Below, in pieces: positions 12,663 through 21,509 of a stretch of DNA of 64,000 nt. Every line of letters begins with the position of its first letter. Within the stretch, counting starts at the first letter, position 1. Source of the stretch: Diospyros lotus (Eukaryota > Streptophyta > Magnoliopsida > Ericales > Ebenaceae); the NCBI RefSeq assembly GCF_014633365.1, contig NC_068350.1, positions 28,139,119 through 28,203,118 on the forward strand, written 5' to 3'. Under the pieces are notes generated by a model. It did no database searches, had not been told where the DNA came from, and saw only the letters and a list, made by a program, of their open reading frames with translations. A program made the position numbers and the translations under genes.

Positions 12663-12974
12663 ATGAATCTTCAGCTCTTGAAAATTCGTAAGTACTATCC
12701 ATCTCTCCCACAAAATGATTTAAAAAAGATTTATGCCACTAGGTGTGAAAGACTTCGGATGTTGATGTATAAAAATATCCCTGAGGATATTCGCTGGTTA
12801 ATTGAAGCAAAAGTTCGATTTCTTGGCGAAACCTCACCTAGTTTTAAGCATTTTCCAGGATTGGGAAAGAGTAGTTTTTCGAAAAAAAGAAGAGCGAAAA
12901 CATTAAATGGTTGTCACAAATGTGCTCGATGGACTTGTAACACACGATGTAAATCTGGGGGTTTACTTCCATAA
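12663..12974 (+). CDS. Small basic Cys-cluster protein, possibly RNA-binding (103 aa)
   Basis: The ATG at 12663 follows a short A-run, and an upstream in-frame TTG is not a likely plant start. The protein has an amphipathic N-terminal half, a basic stretch KKRRAK at residues 74-79, then a cysteine cluster GCHKCARWTCNTRCKS (Cys84, 87, 92 and 96, spacing CX2CX4CX3C, with His85). Basic patch plus Cys cluster in a protein of about 100 residues is the layout of the small nucleic-acid-binding, silencing-suppressor-type proteins encoded downstream in some plant RNA viruses (carlavirus group). The resemblance is one of layout and cannot be called homology without a profile search. It lies between pol and the LOG-like gene and is followed by an overlapping reading frame. 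It could instead be a remnant of a host zinc-ribbon protein. It has no signal peptide or membrane segment when started at the ATG. Confidence 0.5.
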   Translation: MNLQLLKIRKYYPSLPQNDLKKIYATRCERLRMLMYKNIPEDIRWLIEAKVRFLGETSPSFKHFPGLGKSSFSKKRRAKTLNGCHKCARWTCNTRCKSGGLLP

Positions 12975-13207
12975 ATCGAGATGATAAAATTTGTTTCATA
13001 AAGGATGGGCTGAGTAAGGAGTCTTTGGATGATATCCGATTGACTCTTGAGACGCATCCGTGTGGAATAGTGCAACGAGAAATTCTTGCTTTATGGACCC
13101 AGTTTAGAAGTGACCACCAACGCTATAGTCTTGGGAATCTGACTATAATTGACCCTGTTTGCCAATCTATAAGAAAATTGGATGGGAAGCCTATCCCCGC
13201 TTCATAG
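12953..13207 (+). CDS. Overlapping downstream reading frame, function unknown
   Basis: A frame without a clear ATG opens at 12953, inside the end of the 103-aa ORF (shifted relative to it), and runs about 84 codons to the stop at 13207. It contains INRDDKICFIKDGLSKESLD and a stretch with HPCGIVQREILALW. It could be the C-terminal half of a longer protein split by a frameshift, or be reached by programmed frameshifting. The first copy of the hairpin repeat (13007-13058) lies in it. I recognise no family. Confidence 0.3.
   Translation: MWGFTSINRDDKICFIKDGLSKESLDDIRLTLETHPCGIVQREILALWTQFRSDHQRYSLGNLTIIDPVCQSIRKLDGKPIPAS
13007..13058 (+). repeat. Hairpin repeat copy 1
   Basis: GGCTGAGTAAGGAGTC, a central hairpin, then GACTCTTGAGACGCATC. 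The arms GGAGTC/GACTCT pair, and the loop contains a second small hairpin (GGAT GAT ATCC). Copies 2 and 3 keep the outer words but have GAGTAC/GTACTC arms, so pairing is kept while sequence changes. Confidence 0.7.
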
Positions 13208-13392
13208 AAGGTGTTTAAGCCGTTTCTGGACGTAAAACCAGAGGAAGATGTGAGCCACAATCACAACTACTTGTATATACGCATGATTTTTGTTTATGTT
13301 TATTTATTGTTGAATTTCTATGTAGTTACTTTTGATTGCCAAACCTCTTTAACCAGTTCTACTTTCAGGGCATACATAAAGAACTAACATAA

Positions 13393-14052
13393 ATGGAAGG
13401 CCAGCCAGTTCGTCGAATCAATACCATATGTGTACTATGTGGCTCTCAACCTGGGAGCGATATTTGTTACACACTTGCAGCAAGCGAACTTGGCATAAAA
13501 TTGGGAGAGAGAAAAATTAATTTGGTCTATGGAGGGGGAAGTCGTGGATTGAATGGATGTGTTTCACAGGCTGCACATCTTGGGCAATCATATGTGGTAG
13601 GTATTATGCCAATCCCTTTGGCTGATCCACAGATTTCCGGGTACACACGAGGTCAACTTATAAGAACGACTTCTATGTCTGAGCGCATGGCTTGTAAGAT
13701 TTATCAGTCAGACGCCTTCATTGCTTTGCCAGGAGGTTTTGGTACACTTGAAGAAATCTTTTGTATAATCTCCTGGGCCAAGAGCAATCTCCATACCAAA
13801 CCCATTGGACTTTTAAATATTAACCATTTTTTTGATGGGTTGCTCTCTTTTCTTGATCAGGCTGTGGAACAAAAGTTCATTTCTCTTTCTGCAAGAAATA
13901 TTCTCATTTCCGCATCCACCATTGAGGAGCTACTAGATAAATTACACACTTATGTTCCACAGCATGATCCTTACGAGCCTCAGATAGACTGGTCTAAGGT
14001 AATTGGAAGCAAGCGCAAAAGGGGTCCGATTAATTTAGATTTATCCCTCTAA
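13393..14052 (+). CDS. LONELY GUY-like cytokinin riboside 5'-monophosphate phosphoribohydrolase carried by the retrotransposon (219 aa)
   Basis: LOG enzymes release active cytokinin bases from cytokinin nucleotides in one step. This ORF is full length for a plant LOG (about 210-220 aa). It has the Rossmann-like start ICVLCGSQPG (12-21), VYGGGSRGLNG (45-55), the catalytic-region Arg98 in SERM (plants usually have ERK or QRK, so the Lys is replaced by Met) and the signature PGGFGTLEE (113-121) with Glu121. These are followed by SWAKSNLHTKPIGLLN and the C-terminal SFLDQAVE...ISASTIEELLDKL. Host LOG genes have several introns and this copy has none, which suggests capture through RNA. There are no stops or frameshifts. 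The tail has a KRKR stretch (207-210) that could act as a nuclear signal. It sits between pol and the 3' LTR of a young Athila element, downstream of a promoter-like region. The family assignment is firm; activity is not proven. Confidence 0.93.
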   Translation: MEGQPVRRINTICVLCGSQPGSDICYTLAASELGIKLGERKINLVYGGGSRGLNGCVSQAAHLGQSYVVGIMPIPLADPQISGYTRGQLIRTTSMSERMACKIYQSDAFIALPGGFGTLEEIFCIISWAKSNLHTKPIGLLNINHFFDGLLSFLDQAVEQKFISLSARNILISASTIEELLDKLHTYVPQHDPYEPQIDWSKVIGSKRKRGPINLDLSL

Positions 14053-14057
14053 GGAGA

Positions 14058-14133
14058 GCAAGTCTATGATAACATGGCTGAGTAAGGAGTACTTTTCTGT
14101 ACTCTTGAGACGCATCTGTTTATTTTGACTTGC
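14058..14133 (+). repeat. Hairpin repeat copy 2, just after LOG stop
   Basis: An outer inverted pair GCAAGTC (14058-14064) and GACTTGC (14127-14133) encloses TATGATAACATGGCTGAGTA, the hairpin AGGAGTAC-TTTTCT-GTACTCTT and GAGACGCATC. It starts 6 bp after the LOG stop codon. Confidence 0.75.
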
Positions 14134-14181
14134 ATGAATTTTTTTTATGTTTTGTTTTAAAAAATTATGGAATGTTGTTAG

Positions 14182-14258
14182 GCAAGTCTATGATAAGATG
14201 GCTGAGTAAGGAGTACTTTTTGTACTCTTGAGACGCATCTCTTTATTATATGACTTGC
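14182..14258 (+). repeat. Hairpin repeat copy 3
   Basis: Nearly the same as copy 2 (GCAAGTC...GACTTGC, inner GAGTAC/GTACTC hairpin), 124 bp further on. The differences lie mainly in loops and single-stranded links. The tandem arrangement suggests duplication of a 124-bp unit. Confidence 0.75.
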
Positions 14259-14410
14259 ATGAATTTTTCTTATTTTGATGTGAAAAAGAAAAAAAATATA
14301 AAAAATATATGTAGGGTATTCTCACTTGTTTGTTGAAGATTTAGCAGTTCACAGTAAACTTACAGACTCGTGGAGTTACAGGTATTCCTAACAAACCCTA
14401 TTTTATTACT

Positions 14411-14436
14411 GCAATTCAAGTTGGAGGGAGTAAGGT
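14411..14436 (+). repeat. Polypurine-tract-like repeat, right copy
   Basis: GCAATTCAAGTTGGAGGG followed by AGTAAGGT, matching 12126-12149 at all but about two positions plus a small gap. It marks the right end of the accessory module. Confidence 0.7.
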
Positions 14437-15910
14437 ATATTTATGAACTATCTAGTCCATGTTTAACTGTGAATTTGTAACTGCATGCTTGTAATTTTAT
14501 GTGAATTATTTACTTTTATCTACTCCTATTAAAAATCAAAAAATTGTGCGTGCTTTAAATAATGCTATCCCTAAAGCTTTAGAGTTATAAACTGACAGCC
14601 AGTTGAATTTGCAGTATGAATCATGAATGCATTAATTTCTTATTTGAAACCGTAGATATGTGGGATTAGAATAAGTGATTTGCATGCATCGGGTGTTCAA
14701 TAATTAGAAATTGGTTTATCGGTCATAAAGTCAAAGGCAATGGTAATTAGCACACTGCATGATCCCTTAACAGAAGTGGAGACTATTACCCGAGTGAGTG
14801 TTTGAGCCTAATGATCATTAATTCTGAGTGAAATAACACTTATTCTAAATGCGTTTTATTGTTGATCTCATATTTTCAATAGCTTCAAAACATCAATTTG
14901 CTTTGAATGTCTAGTATGATGGCGGATGAATTTGGCTGATTTCAAACTCTGAATTAGTTGACTGAGTAACATCGTTTTATAGAAGCATGATAGGGGATCA
15001 ATTTCTTTCAATTTGGACCTATTAACCTTTTTCTTTCTTCACATTAACCCCCTTGCTAGCCCATTTGAGCTGTTCTTAGCATAATTCCTTTCATTACCCT
15101 CGTCTAACCTAGAACCATATGAAGTTTATCCAACCTGGTGTGTTTTTAGGAATCAGTCTATCTCGGTACTTTCATATTAAAAAGAAAAAAAAAAAAAGAG
15201 AAAGAAAAGAAAAAAAAAAGAAAAAAAGAAAAAATGGAAGTTCTCTTAGCTTTTCAGCACGAGTGTTTCAAAATAAATGCTGAAGAAAAAAAATATATGT
15301 TTAATTTGATATTAGTGTCAAAAAAAAAAAAAATCCCAACACACCCTTTGCACACTTTACCCTTTTCTTTGACAACCCGTATTAACCTCATAGCCCCATT
15401 ACAACCCAGTCTGGTCCCTCTTGATGCTATAAATCATGTGATCTTAGGATTCGAGTTCAGAGTAAAGAATTCTGTTTAAATTCAGAAGTTATTTATCTAT
15501 GGCATTATTCCAGTCATGAAGCTATGTTAAATTCCCTATTCTTTCATGAAAATACGTTCTTTGTATTTGGGACGACACCGAGTTTGAACTTGTTTTACAT
15601 TTACTCTTAAAACGGTGGCTCCCTTGTGTGTACACCCAAGGAATCGTTTTTTTTATTTGAGGGAAAATCCATAGTAAGGTTTGAAGTCGAAACTTCGAGG
15701 GAATAAAGTAGAATAATGATCATCCTAATTGCCATTCCTAAGATTGTATAACCTTTGACCGAAATCTAATTTAGAATATTCGACTGTATGACAGATGGCT
15801 TGTTCTGTTCTATGTATTTCCGTTTAGAATTTGAAATTTTTATATTCATGTGATTATTGTGAATAAATCTGGCCAGTGTAAAGTTTAATTGCTATGGGAC
15901 TAGCAATGTT
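14437..15910 (+). other. Noncoding 3' region of the young Athila element
   Basis: No convincing coding frame. It contains A-rich and AAAG-rich runs (about 15178-15235 and 15320-15333). Such long untranslated stretches before the 3' LTR are usual in Athila elements. Confidence 0.6.
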
Positions 15911-15924
15911 TAAGTTGGGGGGTG
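15911..15924 (+). other. Polypurine tract
   Basis: TAAGTTGGGGGGTG immediately precedes the TGATTAG start of the 3' LTR, the expected place for the plus-strand primer. Confidence 0.88.
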
Positions 15925-17744
15925 TGATTAGTGATCAATTTTGTAAAAATTTTATTATAATTTCACCCTTATTTTGATCTTAAAATGGTTTAAATTGAAT
16001 ATTATTATGCATTTTGAAATTTTGTGTATGTTTAAAAATATTAATATAAAAATATATAAAATATAAAAAAATTAAATATAATATATATAATAATATAATA
16101 TATATATAATAATATAAATATGGAAAGCCCAGGCCCAAGCCCAACACATGGAAAGCCCAGGCCCAAGCCCAACACAAGGAAGGCCCAAGCCCAAGCCCAA
16201 CACAAGGAAGGCCCAAGCCCAAGCCCAAAACAAGGAAGGCCCAAGCCCAACACAAGGAAGGCCCAAGCCCAAAAATATGAAAAGCCCAAGTCCCACAAAT
16301 TGATGACATCATCGCTTACATCATGGGTTGGAGTGACATCATTGCTTACATCATGAGTTGGAATGACATCATCGCTTACATCATGTGTTAGATATTTTAT
16401 TTATCTTTGTATTTTTAAATTAGTTATTTTATTTTTCTTTAGATATTTTGTATTATTAAATTATATAATTGAGTGGTCTCTATTGCATCTTTTACCCTAT
16501 AAATAGAGCACTTAGGGTGCATTTGTAACCATTCAATTTTTCCTATAATGAAAGTATAGTTATGTTCTTGAAATTTCTCTCTCAAAATTTTCACTTTAGT
16601 TTCAATATGATTTCGTTCTTAGAATTTCTCTCTTAAATCTTCAACCTTTGTTTCCATATAGTTGTATTATGTTATTCATATTATCTTTTTATTATATACG
16701 GCCTATATGGTCGGTTGAATATTGTCTTTAAATATTGTCTTTTCATTATATACCGCCTATATGATCGGTTAAAAAATAGTCTTTCAATTCTTGTCTTTTC
16801 ATTATATACCGCCTATATGGTCGGTTAAAAAATAGTCTTTCAATTCTTGTCTTTTCATTATAAACCGCCTATATGGTCGGTTAAAAAATAGTCTTTCAAT
16901 TCTTGTCTTTTCATTATAAACCGCCTATATGGTCGGTTAAAAAATAGTCTTTTAAATACTGTCTTTTAATTCCCGTCATTTAAATTCCTGCCAATTTATT
17001 TTAAAAATGAAGATGAGTAGCTAAATCCGATCTTGGGTTAAGGCAAGGACAGTGTCCAACGCCAATGATTCCCAAAGAAAGCTGCGCTTCAATTGTGTAA
17101 TATTAATCTGATTTAATTTGAGCAGTGTGCATATAGTGTATCTTTGAGTTTGGATTGGAGCATAAGCCTAACTTAGAGTTTCCATGCCATGTATGGAGAT
17201 TGCTAGACCTGGAAATGTTTTCATACCCAAGCCCAAATGATTAATCTGTACCTATAAATTCTATCTGTGGGATATAATTCAATTTATGATAATTGCTTGA
17301 CTTAGAATTTCCATGCCATGTATGGAGATTGCTTAAACAAGAATTATCATTATCTTGAACTAAAATTACTCATAGATCTGCAAAACTTAATTCAGATGAA
17401 TATTATTGATCTTTTCTATTAAGTTGGGAATTAATTGGTTTTGACACTGAAATTGTCTTGACCCAAGCTACTTAAACTCATTGTTAATTTAGTTTTAATC
17501 ATTTCCTTTAGATTATCTTAATCACCTCTTAAAATCAAATATTCAGTGATTTCTGTTTTCATCCAAAATAATCTCCCTGTGAACCGACTCGGACTCACCG
17601 AATTATAAATTTAAAATTGTACTACACGCACACTCGCACACTGGCGAGTATAATCGCCCTATACCTGCTTTAACAAAAGGATTAATGTTTGATAAATTTG
17701 GTTGTTGTTTTGATAAATAAATGTGCAGGGTAGCGTAGCAGTCA
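15925..17744 (+). repeat. 3' LTR of the young Athila element (1820 bp)
   Basis: A counterpart of 4355-6230 with the same order of GCCCAA array, TGACATC repeats, TATA box (16498-16506) and 56-bp array (five units). I count about eight substitutions between the two, roughly 0.4 percent. It is followed directly by the CTGGG target duplication. Confidence 0.96.
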
Positions 17745-17749
17745 CTGGG

Positions 17750-19076
17750 CAACCTAATTGTTGATGCCTGTTTGATTTTGAATGAACTGATGCAAGGTAT
17801 CTTCCAAAGATCTCCTGTGAGAAGGTTGGTAAGTATTGGATGAAGAACCTTGATTTTGTTGGAAGGATTGTTGATGTGCAGGGAAGGGGTTTTGAGAATG
17901 ACTTCCAGAATCATGTCTCCATGAAAAATTAGGGTGATTCCTATTATTGGGATGGTATGAATTGTAGTTTTGATTGTTCCCGTAATAGGTTCCACTTTGA
18001 TTTTGATTCTGTCTTCCCTCAAAATTGTGTGAATTATTGTTATTAATCTGCCCATACAATACCTCCTTGAAAGCAGGTAGAGTAGGGCATTCTTCAGTTG
18101 CATGATCCATTGTTTCACACACAACACATTTCACTTCTACTTGTTTAACAGATTGTACCTTTTTGGGCTCCATGTTTTCAACCTTTTTTGTTAAGGCAGT
18201 TAGTCTTGCATTTAGATCATCATTCTCATTCAACTGGTATCTACCTCTTTGTTGTGGATTTTCCCTTAGATCAAATGAAGATGTTGGGCCAACTTCCCAA
18301 TTTCTTGTATTTTTAGCCAATGTGTCAAAGAAGTGAAAAGCTTCTTCTGGAGTTTTCTCATAGAATTCTCCATTACACATTATAGAAACTAACATTTTTA
18401 ATTGGGGCGTGAGTGAGTCATAAAAGAAACTGACCATTCACCAGTGCTCAAAGGCATGGTGCGGACAAGTGTGGAGAAGATCTTTGAATCTATCCCACGC
18501 TTGGGCAAAATTTTCGCTCAATTTACAGGCAAAGTTCATGATTTGTCTTTGAAGAGTAGCGGTTCTGTTGGCAGGAAAATATTTTTTTAAGAAAGTTGCT
18601 TGCATTTCTCTCCAGGTTCCTATAGATCTAGGTAGGATAGTGCCTAATCACATTTTTACCTTATCTTTCAGTGAGAATGGGAAAAGTTTTAACCTTACAA
18701 CATCCTCGTTTACTGTATGGTCCATGCAAGTGCTACATACTTCCTCGAATTCTTTCATATGAGTATATGGATTTTCAGAATCCATACCATGGAATGTGGG
18801 CAACAATTGGATTGTGCCAGGTTTGAAATTGAACCTATGGTGATTTATGGGAAGGATGATACACGAGGGTGTTGTCTGCCTTGGAGGGTGAAGGTACTCT
18901 CTAAGAGGTCTAATCAATTCCTGATCAACAGGATCAGGATCACCATGGTCACTCCCATGTTCAGACATGTTGTTTGGTTGAGCCATAAATGAGTGTGGCA
19001 ATGAAAACTCAAAATCAGATGGAGTACTTTCTGAATGTAACACTTGTTCAACCACTCTACCGGATCTAAGTCTCAT
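17750..19076 (-). pseudogene. Outer Athila gag, N-terminal part, broken
   Basis: The minus-strand start [11 protein letters not shown] at 19076 matches the start of the intact gag. The reading continues through the gag domain and a zinc knuckle (CVVCETMDHATEECP, C/C/H/C kept) to the insertion point at 17750. Three in-frame stops are present: near 18645 where the intact copy has Trp, near 18435 where it has Arg, and near 17755, a few residues before the insertion, at a Gln-like position. The other half of the gene is at 181-4354, in the same frame once the insert is removed. Confidence 0.92.
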
Positions 19077-19139
19077 ACACCAGACCAAACTGACAGAGAA
19101 GGGAGATTAAAGAACAGAAGTAAAAGAAAAAAAAGACTA

Positions 19140-20962
19140 ATTATGTTCACAGATAGGATGAGGCGTTTAGACTCGCCAGTGCACGAGTGTGATTGTAGCA
19201 GAAAATTTATATGTAATTTTTCCGGGCAAGATCGGGTCGACTCACAGGGAGATTACTCATGGAAGGAGATAACCACACCAGTTCTTTTGATTAACGGAAT
19301 AATAAAATGAGATCAAACTAAATGTGATATAACTGTAATCTGGAAATGGAGAGGTCTTGGGTCAAGACAAATCTGGTGGCAAACCCAACTGATTTTCCAT
19401 ATAGCTTTCTGTGATGTAACTAGCAGCTCAAATAGCTCGGGTTTTTAACCATTAAATATACTATTGAGATGATGATAACTCTTTGTTCAAACAACCTCCA
19501 TACATGGCATGGAGATTCTATGGTAAGCAGCTATCATAAATTAGTGTATAAATAATGTTTTGACAAATAATTGCTTGGGGCTTGGGTATGAGAACGTTTC
19601 CAGGTCAAGCAGCCCCCATACATGGCATGGAGACTCTAAGTTAGGCGTACGAACCAATCCAAGCCTGAGGTTTTCGTTAATAACATTTCCCAAACTGCTT
19701 TTGCTTTGGTTACTTTGACATATGGAGTTCTACTATATTGATTCATCAGTGGCTTTGGGCACCATCTTTGCCTTAACCCAAGAATCGAATTAGCCACACA
19801 TCTTCATAGGAAGTGCACGACTAATACTAATCTCTACAGATGAATACGAGATTCGTAAAGAAAATAAATTGAGACAACAGATAAGAATTTGGTAAACTAC
19901 TACTGTATTGATTACTGAAACGAACTACAACTTGAAACAGAAATTAAGATGGACTTGTAATACAAAGCTCAGAATTAGCAAGAACAACTAGAGTAACTGA
20001 AGTGCTATTCGCAAAGAAAGAAATACAGACAAGAACAAAAGCGAGAGAAACAGACAAAAGGGAAAAAAACTCTCTACTTTCCAATGATCTTCGTCTTTTC
20101 TGTGTTGTTTTTCTTAGTATCCTCTGCTCTCTCCAACCTCTGATTCCAAAGAATGTTGGTCCCTTTTTAAGCTTATGGAGCATGGAAGTGGGGACCATTT
20201 GTTGAAAAGTTGTTCAAAAAGTTGGTTGAATTTACCTTAGAGCCACCGCGTGTATTTGCGCATGTCAGAATTTTTTGTTCGGATGCTCATTCGAATATAC
20301 TAGTAGAGATATTTGAATGCGTACTGAGTTTCTTTTGGCTGATTGGGTCATTCGAATGAATTTTAGTTCTATTCGAATGAATTTCATGCTTTACTGTTCC
20401 TTACACGGCGATTTTCTCGGTCATTCGAATGCAACAGTACTTTTATTCGAATGAATTTCTAATTTTTCTCTTGACTTCTTCATTGCATTCGGATGACCTA
20501 GGAAGTATTTGAATATGGAATTCCTTGGGTTGCTTCTTATTCGAATTACTCAGCCTTCATTCGAATAGATTTCCTTTCTTCTTCAACTTCATTCGAATGA
20601 CTTAGCTTTTATTCGAATATATCTTCACTGCTTCCAAACGATGTGCGTATCCGAATTTCTTCTCGTGCTCGGCTCATTCGAATGACTTGGCTTTTATTCG
20701 AATATGAACAATCTTATCTGGAGATCTTGATTTTTGTTACTTCTTATTCGAATTAGGCCAAGCTTATCCGAATACATACCCGATATCTTGCATATTCGAA
20801 TGTCTGAATGATTTATTCGAATGTCTGAATGATTTATTCGAATGTTTGAGCAGCTTTCTTCTGTTTTGCTCTATATTTGAATACCTTTGAAGACTCATTC
20901 GATTGGCTTTGACTTTTATTAGAACGCCTTTATTTCTTGACTTTTTATTCCTCTTTCAATCA
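19140..20962 (-). repeat. 5' LTR of the outer Athila element
   Basis: On the minus strand, blocks match the inner LTR in order: GACTCGCCAGTG (LTR end), CTCCCTGTGAGTC-like, the twice-repeated ATGCCATGTATGGAG block, and TTGGGTTAAGGC. Length (about 1.8 kb) fits the inner LTR. The right boundary is set at 20962, where the minus strand would begin TGATTGAAAG. The tRNA-Asp primer site expected between this LTR and gag is absent, so the segment 19080-19145 is rearranged or the boundary is imprecise. Confidence 0.65.
20280..20900. repeat. Cluster of ATTCGAAT palindromes in outer Athila LTR
   Basis: About 20 copies of ATTCGAAT or one-step variants occur in some 600 bp, many inside a longer degenerate unit TCATTCGAATGACTTnnCTTTTATTCGAATA. 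Several variants are ATTTGAAT or ATTCGGAT. The cluster occupies what should be U3, upstream of the LTR's transcription start on the minus strand. Confidence 0.85.
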
Positions 20963-21122
20963 TGCCTTTGGAGAGTATGAGTCATTCTTTCATCTCTTTT
21001 CCTTCTTTTGGGCTGCAACGAGCAATTCTGGAGATTTTAAGTCGATCAAATGGATTAGGAGGTAATAAAAACATAACAGATTTTGCATTTTTTTAGCATC
21101 AATCAGCAACCACACCCTTGCA

Positions 21123-21352
21123 AAGGGCGGAAGAGGAAAGCGGAGTCCCACCTCAAATGAAGCAAAGTGAAGACCAAGGGAGCCCTCGTCTACCCGAGAG
21201 GGGTCTGGCTCATCAAGACGGGGGTACCTCACCATAAATCCAGAAGGCGTGGCGTCATAAACTTGCTCATAGGCCCCGTATCGAAGCCTGGAACTCGAAG
21301 TTATAGGAATGTGCGCGGGGCCAGGGGGTGATGCCGGTCTTCTCCTCGACAT
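21123..21352 (-). CDS. Transposase_28-like exon (putative gypsy-type transposon protein), partial
   Basis: From an ATG at 21352 (minus strand) the frame reads MSRRRPASPPGP...RYPRLDEPDPSRVDEGSLGLHFASFEVGLRFPLPPFAR. The GLRFPLPPF block with a preceding acidic, proline-rich stretch is typical of the plant 'putative gypsy type transposon' domain (Pfam Transposase_28). A donor-like CAAG|GTGTGG follows the block, so this looks like a first exon. The frame runs on to 20990 without family features. A TATA-like site lies upstream at about 21810. No further exons were found, so it is probably a fragment. Confidence 0.45.
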
Positions 21353-21509
21353 ATTAAAGAAATACAAGACCGTTACCTTGTTACAACAGGAAAGACGGAA
21401 GGTCACAGGAAGCAAAACACCTGCACAAAAGGCAAAGAACATTAGTACAAGGCAAAAGAAAGAAACAATTGAAAGAAAATCAAGTGACTAAAGGCATAAA
21501 AGGACGAGG

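Larger units (their letters stand above)
12587..13368 (+). other. Possible intron linking the leader to LOG
   Basis: There is a donor-like GATCAG|GTACTC at 12586/12587 and an acceptor-like pyrimidine-rich stretch ending CTACTTTCAG at 13368. Splicing between them would remove the 103-aa ORF and leave the LOG ATG (13393) as the first start, 24 nt into the second exon. Unspliced RNA would express the 103-aa ORF. Inferred from splice consensus only. Confidence 0.3.
4355..17744 (+). mobile_element. Young, apparently complete Athila-lineage Ty3/gypsy retrotransposon
   Basis: The element has LTRs beginning TGATTAG and ending GCAGTCA (4355-6230 and 15925-17744), a tRNA-Asp primer site right after the 5' LTR, a single uninterrupted gag-pol frame, and a purine tract ending at the 3' LTR. 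The 5-bp target duplication CTGGG (4350-4354 and 17745-17749) is perfect. The host site is the gag gene of an older, oppositely oriented Athila copy. Removing 13,395 bp (a multiple of three) brings the two host halves back into one frame, which confirms the boundaries. Between pol and the 3' LTR, where Athila elements usually have an envelope-like region, this copy instead carries an accessory module with a LOG-like gene. By eye the LTRs differ by about 8 substitutions plus one 56-bp repeat unit, so the insertion is recent. Confidence 0.96.

Noticed and set aside
14058..14258. Hairpin repeat as a hammerhead ribozyme (GTC, small stem, CTGA, stem, GA-rich word in hammerhead order)
   Set aside because: The core reads CTGAGTA instead of CTGANGA and the GAAA is replaced; stem III does not pair next to the would-be cleavage site.
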